NCBI GenBank assembly: GCA_947487835.1
Contig: CANKXX010000002.1
Coordinates: 616,094 to 680,093, forward strand
Reading direction: 5' to 3'
Source: an uncultured Microbacteriaceae bacterium
GTDB taxonomy: Bacteria > Actinomycetota > Actinomycetes > Actinomycetales > Microbacteriaceae
DNA length: 64,000 nt
Shown piece after piece: positions 34,032 to 41,177 of this stretch. Position 1 is the first letter of the stretch; each line of letters opens with the position of its first letter. The notes under the pieces are model-generated. The model saw nothing but the letters and a program-made list of their open reading frames with translations, was not told the DNA's origin and searched no databases. A program made the translations under genes and the position numbers.

Positions 34032-35023
34032 CGGGCGACCTCCTGGTATTCGGTGGGGCCGCTTCCGGCCGTGCTGGTGGGGAGCGTGGTGCCTCCGGCG
34101 CCGACGGCGGGTGCTTCGGCTCCTCCGGCGTGGTACTCGACGTCGTCCTGGGTGAGCTCCATGTACGCCTCCTCGAGCGAGGCGGCCACGGGGGTGAGCT
34201 CGTGCAGGGGGATGCCCGCGCCCGCCGCGGCGTCCCCGATGTCGGCGGCCGCGAGGCCGGTGACGTTGAGCGCGCCCTGATCCGTCGGGGTGACGGTCAC
34301 GTCGGGACCGCGCAGCAGGGCGGCGAGCCGGTCGGCCTGCGGGCTGCGCAGGCGCACGGAGGTGCGGGTGGAGGCGGCGAGGATCTCCGCGACGGGGGCG
34401 TCGGCGAGGATCCTGCCGCGGCCGAGCACGATGAGGTGGTCGGCCGTCAGCGCCATCTCGCTCATCAGGTGGCTGGAGAGGAAGATCGTGCGACCCTCGG
34501 CCGCGAGGTGGCGCGCGAGGGTGCGGACCCACATCACGCCCTCGGGGTCGAGGCCGTTCACGGGCTCGTCGAGGATGAGCGTCGCCGGGTCGCCGAGGAG
34601 TGCCGCCGCGATGCCGAGGCGCTGGCCCATGCCGAGCGAGAAGCCGCCGACGCGCTTGTTCGCCACGGACTCGAGCCCGGTGAGCGCGATGACCTCGCGC
34701 ACCCGGGCCTTGCCGATGCCGTGCGTAGCGCCCATCGCGAGCAGGTGGTTGTAGGCGCTCCGACCGGTGTGGATGGCCTTGGCGTCCAGCAGCGCGCCCA
34801 CCTCCCGGAGCGGGGCGGCGTGCTGCGCGTAGGCGCGGCCGTTCACGGTGACGCTGCCCGCGCTCGGCCGGTCGAGTCCGACGATCATCCGCATCGTCGT
34901 CGACTTGCCCGCGCCGTTGGGACCGAGGAAGCCGGTGACCATTCCGGGTTGCACGGTGAATGTGATGTCGTCGACGGCGGTCTTGTGGCCGTAACGCTTG
35001 GCTAGTCCTTCTGCCCGAATCAT
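34028..35023 (-). CDS. ABC transporter ATP-binding protein (ABC-2 partner)
   Basis: The 331-residue protein has Walker A GPNGAGKS (34-41), a variant signature 'FSLGMGQR' (128-135), Walker B 'LILDEP' (149-154) and the switch His in 'FLSSHLMSEM'. It is of the drug/antimicrobial-peptide export class (CcmA/BcrA-like). A C-terminal extension of about 110 residues ('LRSPQADRLAALLRGPDVTV') resembles the regulatory domain seen in that class. The last 40 residues are Gly/Ala/Thr-rich. It is coupled to the permease by a four-base overlap. The start is ATG 35023. Confidence 0.9.
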   Translation of the reverse strand: MIRAEGLAKRYGHKTAVDDITFTVQPGMVTGFLGPNGAGKSTTMRMIVGLDRPSAGSVTVNGRAYAQHAAPLREVGALLDAKAIHTGRSAYNHLLAMGATHGIGKARVREVIALTGLESVANKRVGGFSLGMGQRLGIAAALLGDPATLILDEPVNGLDPEGVMWVRTLARHLAAEGRTIFLSSHLMSEMALTADHLIVLGRGRILADAPVAEILAASTRTSVRLRSPQADRLAALLRGPDVTVTPTDQGALNVTGLAAADIGDAAAGAGIPLHELTPVAASLEEAYMELTQDDVEYHAGGAEAPAVGAGGTTLPTSTAGSGPTEYQEVAR

Positions 35024-35058
35024 GGTTCGAGCCTAGGGAGAGGGCTTCGGGGGCGAAT

Positions 35059-35105
35059 CCGCCGGAGGGATGAACCTCGGGCTCCCCGCCTCATCCCTTC
35101 GGCGG
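35059..35105. promoter_or_regulatory. 15-bp hairpin in a divergent promoter region
   Basis: CCGCCGGAGGGATGA (35059-35073) pairs with TCATCCCTTCGGCGG (35091-35105) with a single wobble and a 17-base loop. It lies between the divergent ABC ATPase (start 35023) and phosphotransferase (start 35152) genes, so it cannot be a terminator for either. It could be an operator or a leader structure. Confidence 0.5.
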
Positions 35106-35151
35106 GTGCCGGGGTACTCGCCGGCGTACCCGCGCATGGCACACTCGGGGT

Positions 35152-35928
35152 GTGTCCGCCCCCGCCGAGCCGAGCCGCGTCCAGCGCGTCGGCGACACCG
35201 TGCGCCGGCCGCGGGAGCGCTGGACACCTGCGGTGCACGCGGCCCTGCGACACCTCCGCGCGGCCGGGCTGACCGAGGTGCCCACGCCTCTCGGCATCGA
35301 CGAGGAGGGGCGCGAGGTGCTCGAGTGGATCCCGGGCGACCCGGGGCCGGTCTGGGCGAACGTGGTGCCGCGGTCCGGGCTGGAGGCGATGGCGCGGCTG
35401 CTCCGGCGCCTGCACGACGCGGGTCGCGGCTTCGTGCTCCCGGAGCCGATGTCCTGGGCCGACCTCGAGGCGCCGCGGTCGGGGGAGGTGATCTGCCACG
35501 GCGACTTCGGGCCCTGGAACCTCGCCTGGCGGGACGGGGTGCCGGTCGGCGTGTTCGACTGGGACCTGGCGTACGCGGGCGACCCGCTGGACGACGTCGC
35601 GTACGCGGTCGACTACGTCGCCCCCTTCCGGACCGACGCGATGGCGGTGGAGTGGCTGGCCTACCCGGCTCCGCCGGATCGAGCGGCCCGCATCCGAGTG
35701 TTCTGGGAGGCCTACTCCGGCTCGCCGGCGACGCCCGACGTCGTCGAGGGTCTCGTTGACGCGGTCCTCGCCCGGCAGCGCCGCACCCGGGGCCTCGCGA
35801 CCCGGCTCGCGCGGGAGGGCATCGAGCCGCAGGCGACGTGGCTCCGGGAGGGGCGCGAGCGGGTCTGGGACGAGCAGGAGGAGTGGGTCCTCGCCCACCG
35901 CGCGGCGATCCTCGCGGACGTCAGGTAG
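35152..35928 (+). CDS. Aminoglycoside phosphotransferase-fold kinase
   Basis: The 258-residue protein has the APH/choline-kinase catalytic loop 'VICHGDFGPWNLAW' and the metal-binding 'FDWDLAYAGDPLDDVAYAVD'. It lacks most of the N-lobe glycine loop; the fold begins around 'VPTPLGIDEEGREVLEWIPG'. Short APH relatives like this are widespread in actinobacteria and phosphorylate unknown small molecules, so a resistance role is not implied. The start is GTG 35152. The 3' end overlaps the convergent methyltransferase by eight bases. Confidence 0.82.
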   Translation: MSAPAEPSRVQRVGDTVRRPRERWTPAVHAALRHLRAAGLTEVPTPLGIDEEGREVLEWIPGDPGPVWANVVPRSGLEAMARLLRRLHDAGRGFVLPEPMSWADLEAPRSGEVICHGDFGPWNLAWRDGVPVGVFDWDLAYAGDPLDDVAYAVDYVAPFRTDAMAVEWLAYPAPPDRAARIRVFWEAYSGSPATPDVVEGLVDAVLARQRRTRGLATRLAREGIEPQATWLREGRERVWDEQEEWVLAHRAAILADVR

Positions 35929-36676
35929 CCCGGGCGACCACGACGATCTCCGGCGAGTCCGCCGCCGAGAAGGGCCGCCGATCCCAGTCGCCGTAGGTGT
36001 GCGCGATCGCGAATCCGGCGGCGGCCAGGGACGCCTCGATCTCGTGGTGGGTGCGGAACCGCAGCCGGTTGCCCGCCGCGAGCTCCTCGCCGCTCTCCAG
36101 GAAGCGGTAGTGGAGCGTGCAGGACACGATGCCGCCCTGCACGTCGTCCACCTCGGTCCAGGTCTCGATCGCGCCCGCCGCGGGATCGACGCCCACCCGT
36201 CGGCGGTCCGCCGTCCACGTCTCCCACTCGGGCATCGCCGGGTTCCGCGTCTCGAACGCGAGCGTGCCTCCCGTCCGCAGCGCTCGCCGGAGGTCGGTGA
36301 GGGCCCGCTGCCAGCTCTCGTCGGTGAGGAAGAACTGGGCGACGTGACCGGACAGGAGGGCGAGGTCGGCGTCGATCGCGCCGAGGAGGGAGGTCTCGCC
36401 CTCGAGCCAGGTCGCGCGGTCCTCCCCGATCCGCCGGCGGGCGACGGCGAGCATCGCGGCGGACGGCTCGAGCGCGGTGACGGCATACCGCCGGTCGACG
36501 AACTCCCGGGTGATCAGCCCGGTGCCGCAGCCGACGTCGACTACCGACCGCGCGCCGAGCTCCTCGGCCAGGCCGAGGTAGAACGCGGGCTGCGTGCCCT
36601 CGTCGTACGAATTGAGGGAGTCGTACACGGCGACGAGGCGGGGGTCGGTGAACTCGGCGGAGAGCGGCACGTCCAC
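35921..36676 (-). CDS. SAM-dependent methyltransferase, class I
   Basis: The 251-residue protein has 'SVVDVGCGTGLITREFVDRR' (motif I), 'VTALEPSAAMLAVARRR' after strand two and 'ADLALLSGHVAQFF' as motif IV. It resembles small-molecule methyltransferases of the Methyltransf_25 type; the substrate is unknown. GTG 36676 is preferred because the family-like sequence starts soon after ('FTDPRLVAVYDSLNSYDEG'). An upstream in-frame start at 36778 would overlap the GH26-like gene by 29 bases and add 34 residues of low-complexity sequence. It may be co-transcribed with the GH26-like gene. Confidence 0.82.
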   Translation of the reverse strand: MDVPLSAEFTDPRLVAVYDSLNSYDEGTQPAFYLGLAEELGARSVVDVGCGTGLITREFVDRRYAVTALEPSAAMLAVARRRIGEDRATWLEGETSLLGAIDADLALLSGHVAQFFLTDESWQRALTDLRRALRTGGTLAFETRNPAMPEWETWTADRRRVGVDPAAGAIETWTEVDDVQGGIVSCTLHYRFLESGEELAAGNRLRFRTHHEIEASLAAAGFAIAHTYGDWDRRPFSAADSPEIVVVARAT

Positions 36677-36749
36677 AGCGTAGGACTGTGGGGCCCGGTG
36701 GGGCGGGAAGTGTGGTGCGGCAGCGCGTGCGGCGTGGGCGCGGTTCGCG

Positions 36750-37727
36750 CTAGTACGCGGCCGGTCGGCGCGCGGCAAGGGCGTCCCGCAGCGCCGCAGC
36801 CGACTCCGCCGTGCTGTCGAAGCGCCAGTCGACCTCCTTGTCGGCGTTGAACCAGACGACCGCCTCGACGTCGAGCTGCGAGGACAGGTAGGGGATGAGC
36901 GACCGGTTCCAGGCCGCCTTGTCGCCGCCCGCCTCCGCAGATGCGGTCTCCGCGATGAGGATGGGCTTCCCCGGCGCGACAGAGCGCAACGTCTCGAGCG
37001 GCTTCCCGAACAGCGCCGACGGCTCCTGCCACGAGGTCCACGACGAGGTCGTGCCCCAGTTGTAGCCGTCGAGTGCCACGACGTCGACGTAGGAGGAGCC
37101 CGGGTACAGGGTCGACATCGGCGGCATGTCCGCGGCGGGGACCGACGGCGACCACATCCACCGCACGTTGGACGCGCCCGCGCCCGTCACGAGGTCGTGC
37201 ACGTGCCGCCAGGCGGCGACGTAGTCACCGCGACGGTTGCCGTTCACGCCGTCCGACCACGGGTACCACGGACCGTTCATCTCGTGTCCGTAGCGCAGGA
37301 GCACCGGTTCGCCCCACGCGGCGAGCGCCTCGCCCCACGCGATGATCGTGGCGTCGTGGTCGCCCGCGGCGATCCTGTCGCTCGCGAAGCGCGGCTGATC
37401 GACTCCGCCGCCCCACGCCCAGGGCTCCCAGGTGATCAGCGGGGTCGCGCCCCGCGCCGCCGTGGCCTCGAGCGCGGCGAGAGGCGGGGGCTGGGCGAAG
37501 TCCTCGTACCAGAGCAGGATCGACGGCTCCTCGCCGAGGGCGGCCGCGGCGGCGTCGAGCTCCTCCGTCGCGGTCGGTCCGCCCGGCGTCATCAGCCCGA
37601 GGCGGAGGGGTGGCCGGTTCGCGATCCTCGCCTCCTGAACCTCGATCAGGGACGCCGCCGTGATCGCCGATCCGCAGAGGAGGAGCAGGATCACGACGAG
37701 CGCAGCGCGAACACCCCTACCCGTCAT
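36750..37727 (-). CDS. GH26-like (beta-mannanase-type) glycosidase, membrane-anchored
   Basis: The 325-residue protein has an N-terminal hydrophobic helix (residues 7-26) that is either an uncleaved anchor or a signal peptide. A GH26-type barrel follows: 'LLRYGHEMNGPWYPW' with the acid/base Glu149 and 'PILIAETASAEAGGDK' with the nucleophile Glu260. 'WMWSPSVP' and 'YVDVVALDGYNWGTT' are typical of the family, which cleaves beta-mannans or mixed-linkage glucans. It would act outside the membrane. There are no carbohydrate-binding modules and no adjacent transporter. The start is ATG 37727. The upstream region is full of repeats. Confidence 0.82.
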   Translation of the reverse strand: MTGRGVRAALVVILLLLCGSAITAASLIEVQEARIANRPPLRLGLMTPGGPTATEELDAAAAALGEEPSILLWYEDFAQPPPLAALEATAARGATPLITWEPWAWGGGVDQPRFASDRIAAGDHDATIIAWGEALAAWGEPVLLRYGHEMNGPWYPWSDGVNGNRRGDYVAAWRHVHDLVTGAGASNVRWMWSPSVPAADMPPMSTLYPGSSYVDVVALDGYNWGTTSSWTSWQEPSALFGKPLETLRSVAPGKPILIAETASAEAGGDKAAWNRSLIPYLSSQLDVEAVVWFNADKEVDWRFDSTAESAAALRDALAARRPAAY

Positions 37728-37822
37728 GCGACACCCCCCGGGCTCGATTCTGTCGTGTCCGCGGGGTCTCGCGCGCACCCCCGACCGGGGACGCGGCGTA
37801 TCCCGCCCGTTCCTGCACGCCA

Positions 37823-37968
37823 CGCCGCCCCTGCCCGGGCACGCGGATCCTGCGCGCTCACCCCGCCCCTGCCCAGGCACGCGGATCCTGCGGGCTCACC
37901 CCGCCCCTGCCCAGGCACGCGGATCCTGCCCAGATAAAAACTGGGCAGGATCCTTCTGCCTGGGCAGG
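37823..37968. repeat. Repeat family B palindrome with its left arm tandemly tripled
   Basis: The palindrome has arms 37906-37933 (CCTGCCCAGG, CACGC, GATCCTGCCCAG region) and 37941-37968. They are complementary except for a three-base mismatch, and the loop is ATAAAAA. Before it, a 38-base unit that includes the left arm repeats: 37823-37860, 37861-37898, and the copy from 37899 that runs into the palindrome. Other family members are at 38909-38971, 45683-45745 and 59858-59920. Confidence 0.85.
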
Positions 37969-37991
37969 AGCGCGAGGACGGGACGTCGGAA

Positions 37992-38081
37992 CGGTCGGGA
38001 ATCGCGCGGTCGGGAGTCGCGCGGTCGGGAGTCGCGCGGTCGGGAGTCGCGCGGTCGGGAGTCGCGCGGTCGGGAGTCGGG
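37992..38081. repeat. 15-bp tandem repeat, six copies
   Basis: The unit CGGTCGGGAGTCGCG occurs six times head to tail, the first and last copies with one or two changes. It starts 23 bases after the family B palindrome and ends 25 bases before the FBP-domain gene stop (minus strand). It lies outside any gene I can support. Confidence 0.85.
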
Positions 38082-38106
38082 ATCCTGGTTCGCCGGAACG
38101 CCGGGG

Positions 38107-38598
38107 TCAGGATCCGTCGCGGACGTTGCGCACGAAGTTGGTGACGTTCGTACGCAGGACCTCGATGCGACGCAGGCGCTCCGCGTCGCGGTCGAAGCCG
38201 ACGTACGCCAGCGTGGGGCGGCGCCGCACGTTGACCGAGCACTCGAAGTTCGCGCACACGAGGGTGCCGACCGTGTTGCCGCTGCGACCCGCGTCGCCCG
38301 TGCGCTTCGCGGAGAAGAACGCGACCGGGCTGGGCAGCTGCACGTCCTCGCACCAGGAGCACTGCGCGCGACCCCGAGGGGTGCGCTGCGCCTGACGCAG
38401 CAGAACGCCCGCCGGCTGGCCGTCGACCTCGGCGAGCACGTAGCCGAGCATCGGGAGCTTGGGGTCGCGCCAGCCGAGGTAGTCGAGGTCCTGCCACGGG
38501 ACGGCGTCGAAATCGGTGGGGAGGACGAGAGCTTTGCGCTCGCGCAGGGATGCGTTGAGGAAGGACGCGCGGATGCGGTCCTCGGAAAAGGGATTCAT
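38107..38598 (-). CDS. FBP-domain (FusB/fibronectin-binding-like) zinc protein
   Basis: The 163-residue protein shows the FBP C-terminal treble-clef layout: 'CSWCEDVQLPSPVAFFSAKR' and, 23 residues on, 'LVCANFECSVNVRRRP', giving a four-cysteine zinc site. It then has a basic helix 'ERLRRIEVLRTNVTNFVRNV'. The family includes EF-G-binding proteins related to FusB, which free EF-G from the ribosome under fusidic acid. In actinobacteria the role is presumed translational but not proven. The start is ATG 38598. Confidence 0.8.
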   Translation of the reverse strand: MNPFSEDRIRASFLNASLRERKALVLPTDFDAVPWQDLDYLGWRDPKLPMLGYVLAEVDGQPAGVLLRQAQRTPRGRAQCSWCEDVQLPSPVAFFSAKRTGDAGRSGNTVGTLVCANFECSVNVRRRPTLAYVGFDRDAERLRRIEVLRTNVTNFVRNVRDGS

Positions 38599-38908
38599 GG
38601 ATGAGTGCCTGTCTGCTCGCCCGCGCGGCTGGGGCGCGGGTCGGGGGATGTCGAAGGGGCCGCGCGCGGGCCTTCGGAGGCGTCGCCTCGAGGACCATGC
38701 ACGGGAAAAAGCGCCGCGCGGGAGCGCGGAAACGACGTGCCGACGGCTATCTCGGGTCGGCGCAGAGCGCGCCGACGACCTCCTTGCGCCCGACGGGCAG
38801 AGCAGGGGAGGGACGATTCACGCCAGTGAGTGTAGTCGACCGCGCCGAGCCCGCTACGTCGGCAGCGCGAGCACCGGCGGCCCGGACACTTCCGGCGCCC
38901 TCAGTGGC

Positions 38909-38971
38909 CCTGCCCAGGCACGGGCATCCTGCCCAAGTCGACCCTGGGCAGGACGCCGCTGCCCGGGCAGG
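38909..38971. repeat. Repeat family B palindrome, copy 2
   Basis: Arms 38909-38935 and 38945-38971 begin CCTGCCCAGG and end CCCGGGCAGG. They are complementary apart from a few central mismatches and have a nine-base loop. This is the most diverged of the four copies; the GGATCC of the arm has become GGCATCC on one side and GGACGCC on the other. Confidence 0.75.
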
Positions 38972-39100
38972 AGCAAGAGGAGCAGGGGCAGGGCGAAGGG
39001 ACAGGCCGGCGGTAGCAGGAGCGCCGGTTGCGGAGGGCAGGGCGGCGGATGCGGCCACCACCGCGAATCCGACTCGTGAAAAGTTTTTTCGGAAATCGAA

Positions 39101-39129
39101 TTGAAACGACCGAGAAACATCCATAGAGT
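39101..39129 (+). promoter_or_regulatory. Probable promoter of the sugar import/catabolism operon
   Basis: TTGAAA (39101-39106) and TAGAGT (39124-39129) are spaced by 17 bases in an AT-rich patch, about 90 bases before the first permease. No convincing regulator palindrome was found, though the poly-A/T segment GAAAAGTTTTTTC just upstream could be one. Confidence 0.45.
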
Positions 39130-39220
39130 TCCATCAGTCGCATGGATCATGCGGCGCAAACGTACGGGCCAACGACGAAGTTGAACCTCCTCGGAGCACT
39201 GTCGCAGGCCGGAAGGTGGT

Positions 39221-40162
39221 GTGACCGTGGCAATCGCCGTTGATCGTGTCCCCCGGAACGGCACCGTGGCGCGCTCGCCCCTGGAGCGGCGCGAGGGCCG
39301 GGCCGGTTACGTGCTCATCGCCCCGACGACGATCCTCCTCGTCGTCTTCTACCTGTTCCCGCTGGCGCAGACGGTCTTCTACAGCTTCACCGACTGGAAC
39401 CCGGGCACGGGCACCGTCAGCAACGTCGTGGGTGCGCAGAACTTCATCGACGTGCTCACCAACCCGGAGTTCCTCCGGGCCGCGGGCAACACCGGCCTGT
39501 ACGTCATCGTCGTCGTGCCCTGCTCCCTCGCGCTCGGGCTGTTCTTCGCGGCGCTGCTCGCCACGCCGTTCCGGGGGCGCGGCATCTACCGCACGCTGAT
39601 CTTCACGCCATACATCGCGCCCATCGTCGGAAGCGCGCTGATCTTCAGCTACCTGCTCACCCCGCTCGGCGGCCTGGTGAACAACGGGCTCGGCCTCCTC
39701 GGCCTCTCGCCGATCGCGTTCCTCACGACGGAACCGTGGGCGATGGTCTCGGTGATCATCTTCTCGATCTGGCAACTCGTCGGCTACACGATGATCATCT
39801 ACTCGGCCGCACTCTCCAACGTGCCGGCCAGCTACTACGAGGCGGCCACGATCGACGGGGCCGGGCCGGTACGGCGCTTCTTCTCCATCTCGCTTCCCCT
39901 GGTCGCGCCGACGAGCGGCTTCCTCGCCATCACGGGCCTGATCGGTTCGCTGCAGGTCTTCACGCAGGTCTACGTGCTCACCGGCGGCGGCCCGCTCGGC
40001 TCGACCGAGACGCTTCTCTACTGGATCTACCAGCAGGGCTTCGTCTTCTTCCAGGGGGGACCCGCGAGCGCGGGCGCCGTCATCCTGCTCGCGGTCGGCA
40101 TCATCGTCTCGGTCATCCAGCTCAAGGTGCTCGCTCGGCGCGACAGCGTCGAGCTGGCGTGA
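39221..40162 (+). CDS. ABC sugar transporter permease 1 (CUT1)
   Basis: The 313-residue protein has six transmembrane helices. The EAA loop 'YYEAATIDGAGPVRRFFSIS' is of the MalF/UgpA type, and 'YVLTGGGPLGSTETLLYWIY' is the usual last-loop signature. It is the first gene of the operon running to 45639. The start is GTG 39221 with GGAAGG six bases upstream. Unlike the importer at 8.6-11.9 kb, the permeases here come before the binding protein. Confidence 0.9.
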   Translation: MTVAIAVDRVPRNGTVARSPLERREGRAGYVLIAPTTILLVVFYLFPLAQTVFYSFTDWNPGTGTVSNVVGAQNFIDVLTNPEFLRAAGNTGLYVIVVVPCSLALGLFFAALLATPFRGRGIYRTLIFTPYIAPIVGSALIFSYLLTPLGGLVNNGLGLLGLSPIAFLTTEPWAMVSVIIFSIWQLVGYTMIIYSAALSNVPASYYEAATIDGAGPVRRFFSISLPLVAPTSGFLAITGLIGSLQVFTQVYVLTGGGPLGSTETLLYWIYQQGFVFFQGGPASAGAVILLAVGIIVSVIQLKVLARRDSVELA

Positions 40163-40172
40163 AAGGCATCTC

Positions 40173-41108
40173 GTGACTCACGCTGTCGCTTCGGCCCCTC
40201 TCGCCGAGAACGCGCCCACCGGTTCCACCCCGGGAACGGGAACCGGCGGAGGCCGGGACCACCGTCGCCACCGGACGCTCGCGGTGCGGGCGCGCAAGCT
40301 CGCCCCGGCGATCCTCCGGCACGCGATCCTCATCGTCGCGTCCCTCATCTTCTTCGGGCCGTTCGTGTGGATGCTGCTCACCAGCTTCAAGTCCTCGAGC
40401 GAGGCGCTCTCGTTCCCGCCGACGTTCCTGCCGCGGGAGTGGCACTTCGAGAACTACAGCGACCTCTTCGAGGTGGCGCCGTTCGGGATGTACTACTTCA
40501 ACAGCGCGGTCGTGACGGTGTTCACGACGCTCGGCCAGGTGCTCACCAGCCTCGCCGCCGGCTACGCGTTCGCGCGGCTCAGGTTCCCGGGCAGCAACAT
40601 CATCTTCGTCGTACTCCTCGCGGCCCTGCTCGTGCCGTTCGAGGTCGTGTTCACGCCGCTGATCAGCCTGCTCTCTTCGCTCGGCTGGCTGAACAGCTAC
40701 CAGGGCCTCATCATCCCGAACGTGCCGTCCATCCTCGGCGTGTTCCTGTTCCGGCAGTTCTTCTCGTCCTTCCCCACGGAGATCGAGGACGCCAGCCGCA
40801 TGGACGGGGCGGGCGTGTGGCGCCGGTTCCGCTCGATCATGGCGCCCATGGCGACGCCCATGATCGGCTCCTTCGCGATCCTCTCGTTCGTCTACAACTG
40901 GAACAACTTCTTCTTCCAGTTCCTCGCGGTGAACCGCACCGAGTTCTTCACGGTGCCGATCGGCCTCGCCCAGCTGCAGTCGTCCCAGGCCGCCACGAGC
41001 TTCAACCTGCTCATGGCCGGATCGACGCTCGCGATCCTGCCGGTCTTCCTCGTCTTCCTCCTTTTCCAGCGCCAGATCGTCACGGCCATGTCCGGGGGCC
41101 TGCGCTAG
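40173..41108 (+). CDS. ABC sugar transporter permease 2 (CUT1)
   Basis: The 311-residue protein has six transmembrane helices and a MalG-type EAA loop 'IEDASRMDGAGVWRRFRSIM'. It pairs with the permease 10 bases upstream. The first 45 residues are Gly/Thr/Arg-rich and cytosolic. The start is GTG 40173; the spacing to the upstream stop is short and it lacks a strong ribosome site of its own, so translation may depend on the preceding gene. The operon has no ATPase gene, so a shared ATPase is expected. Confidence 0.9.
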   Translation: MTHAVASAPLAENAPTGSTPGTGTGGGRDHRRHRTLAVRARKLAPAILRHAILIVASLIFFGPFVWMLLTSFKSSSEALSFPPTFLPREWHFENYSDLFEVAPFGMYYFNSAVVTVFTTLGQVLTSLAAGYAFARLRFPGSNIIFVVLLAALLVPFEVVFTPLISLLSSLGWLNSYQGLIIPNVPSILGVFLFRQFFSSFPTEIEDASRMDGAGVWRRFRSIMAPMATPMIGSFAILSFVYNWNNFFFQFLAVNRTEFFTVPIGLAQLQSSQAATSFNLLMAGSTLAILPVFLVFLLFQRQIVTAMSGGLR

Positions 41109-41177
41109 CCGCACGTCCCCGATCGTTCCGCGTACCTCGCACCGAACACCAGTGATCCACGACAGGAGAGAAACACC

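Larger units (their letters stand above)
38599..39220. other. Intergenic region with a repeat and a promoter zone
   Basis: This 622-base gap separates divergent genes. It holds a family B palindrome (38909-38971) followed by purine-rich sequence. The last 150 bases are markedly AT-richer than the surroundings (AAAAGTTTTTTCGG at 39080-39092), consistent with the promoter of the sugar operon. I see no gene in it. Confidence 0.6.

Noticed and set aside
37823..38081. CRISPR-like spacing in the 38-bp and 15-bp repeats
   Set aside because: The units are head to tail with no variable spacers, and no cas genes are present.
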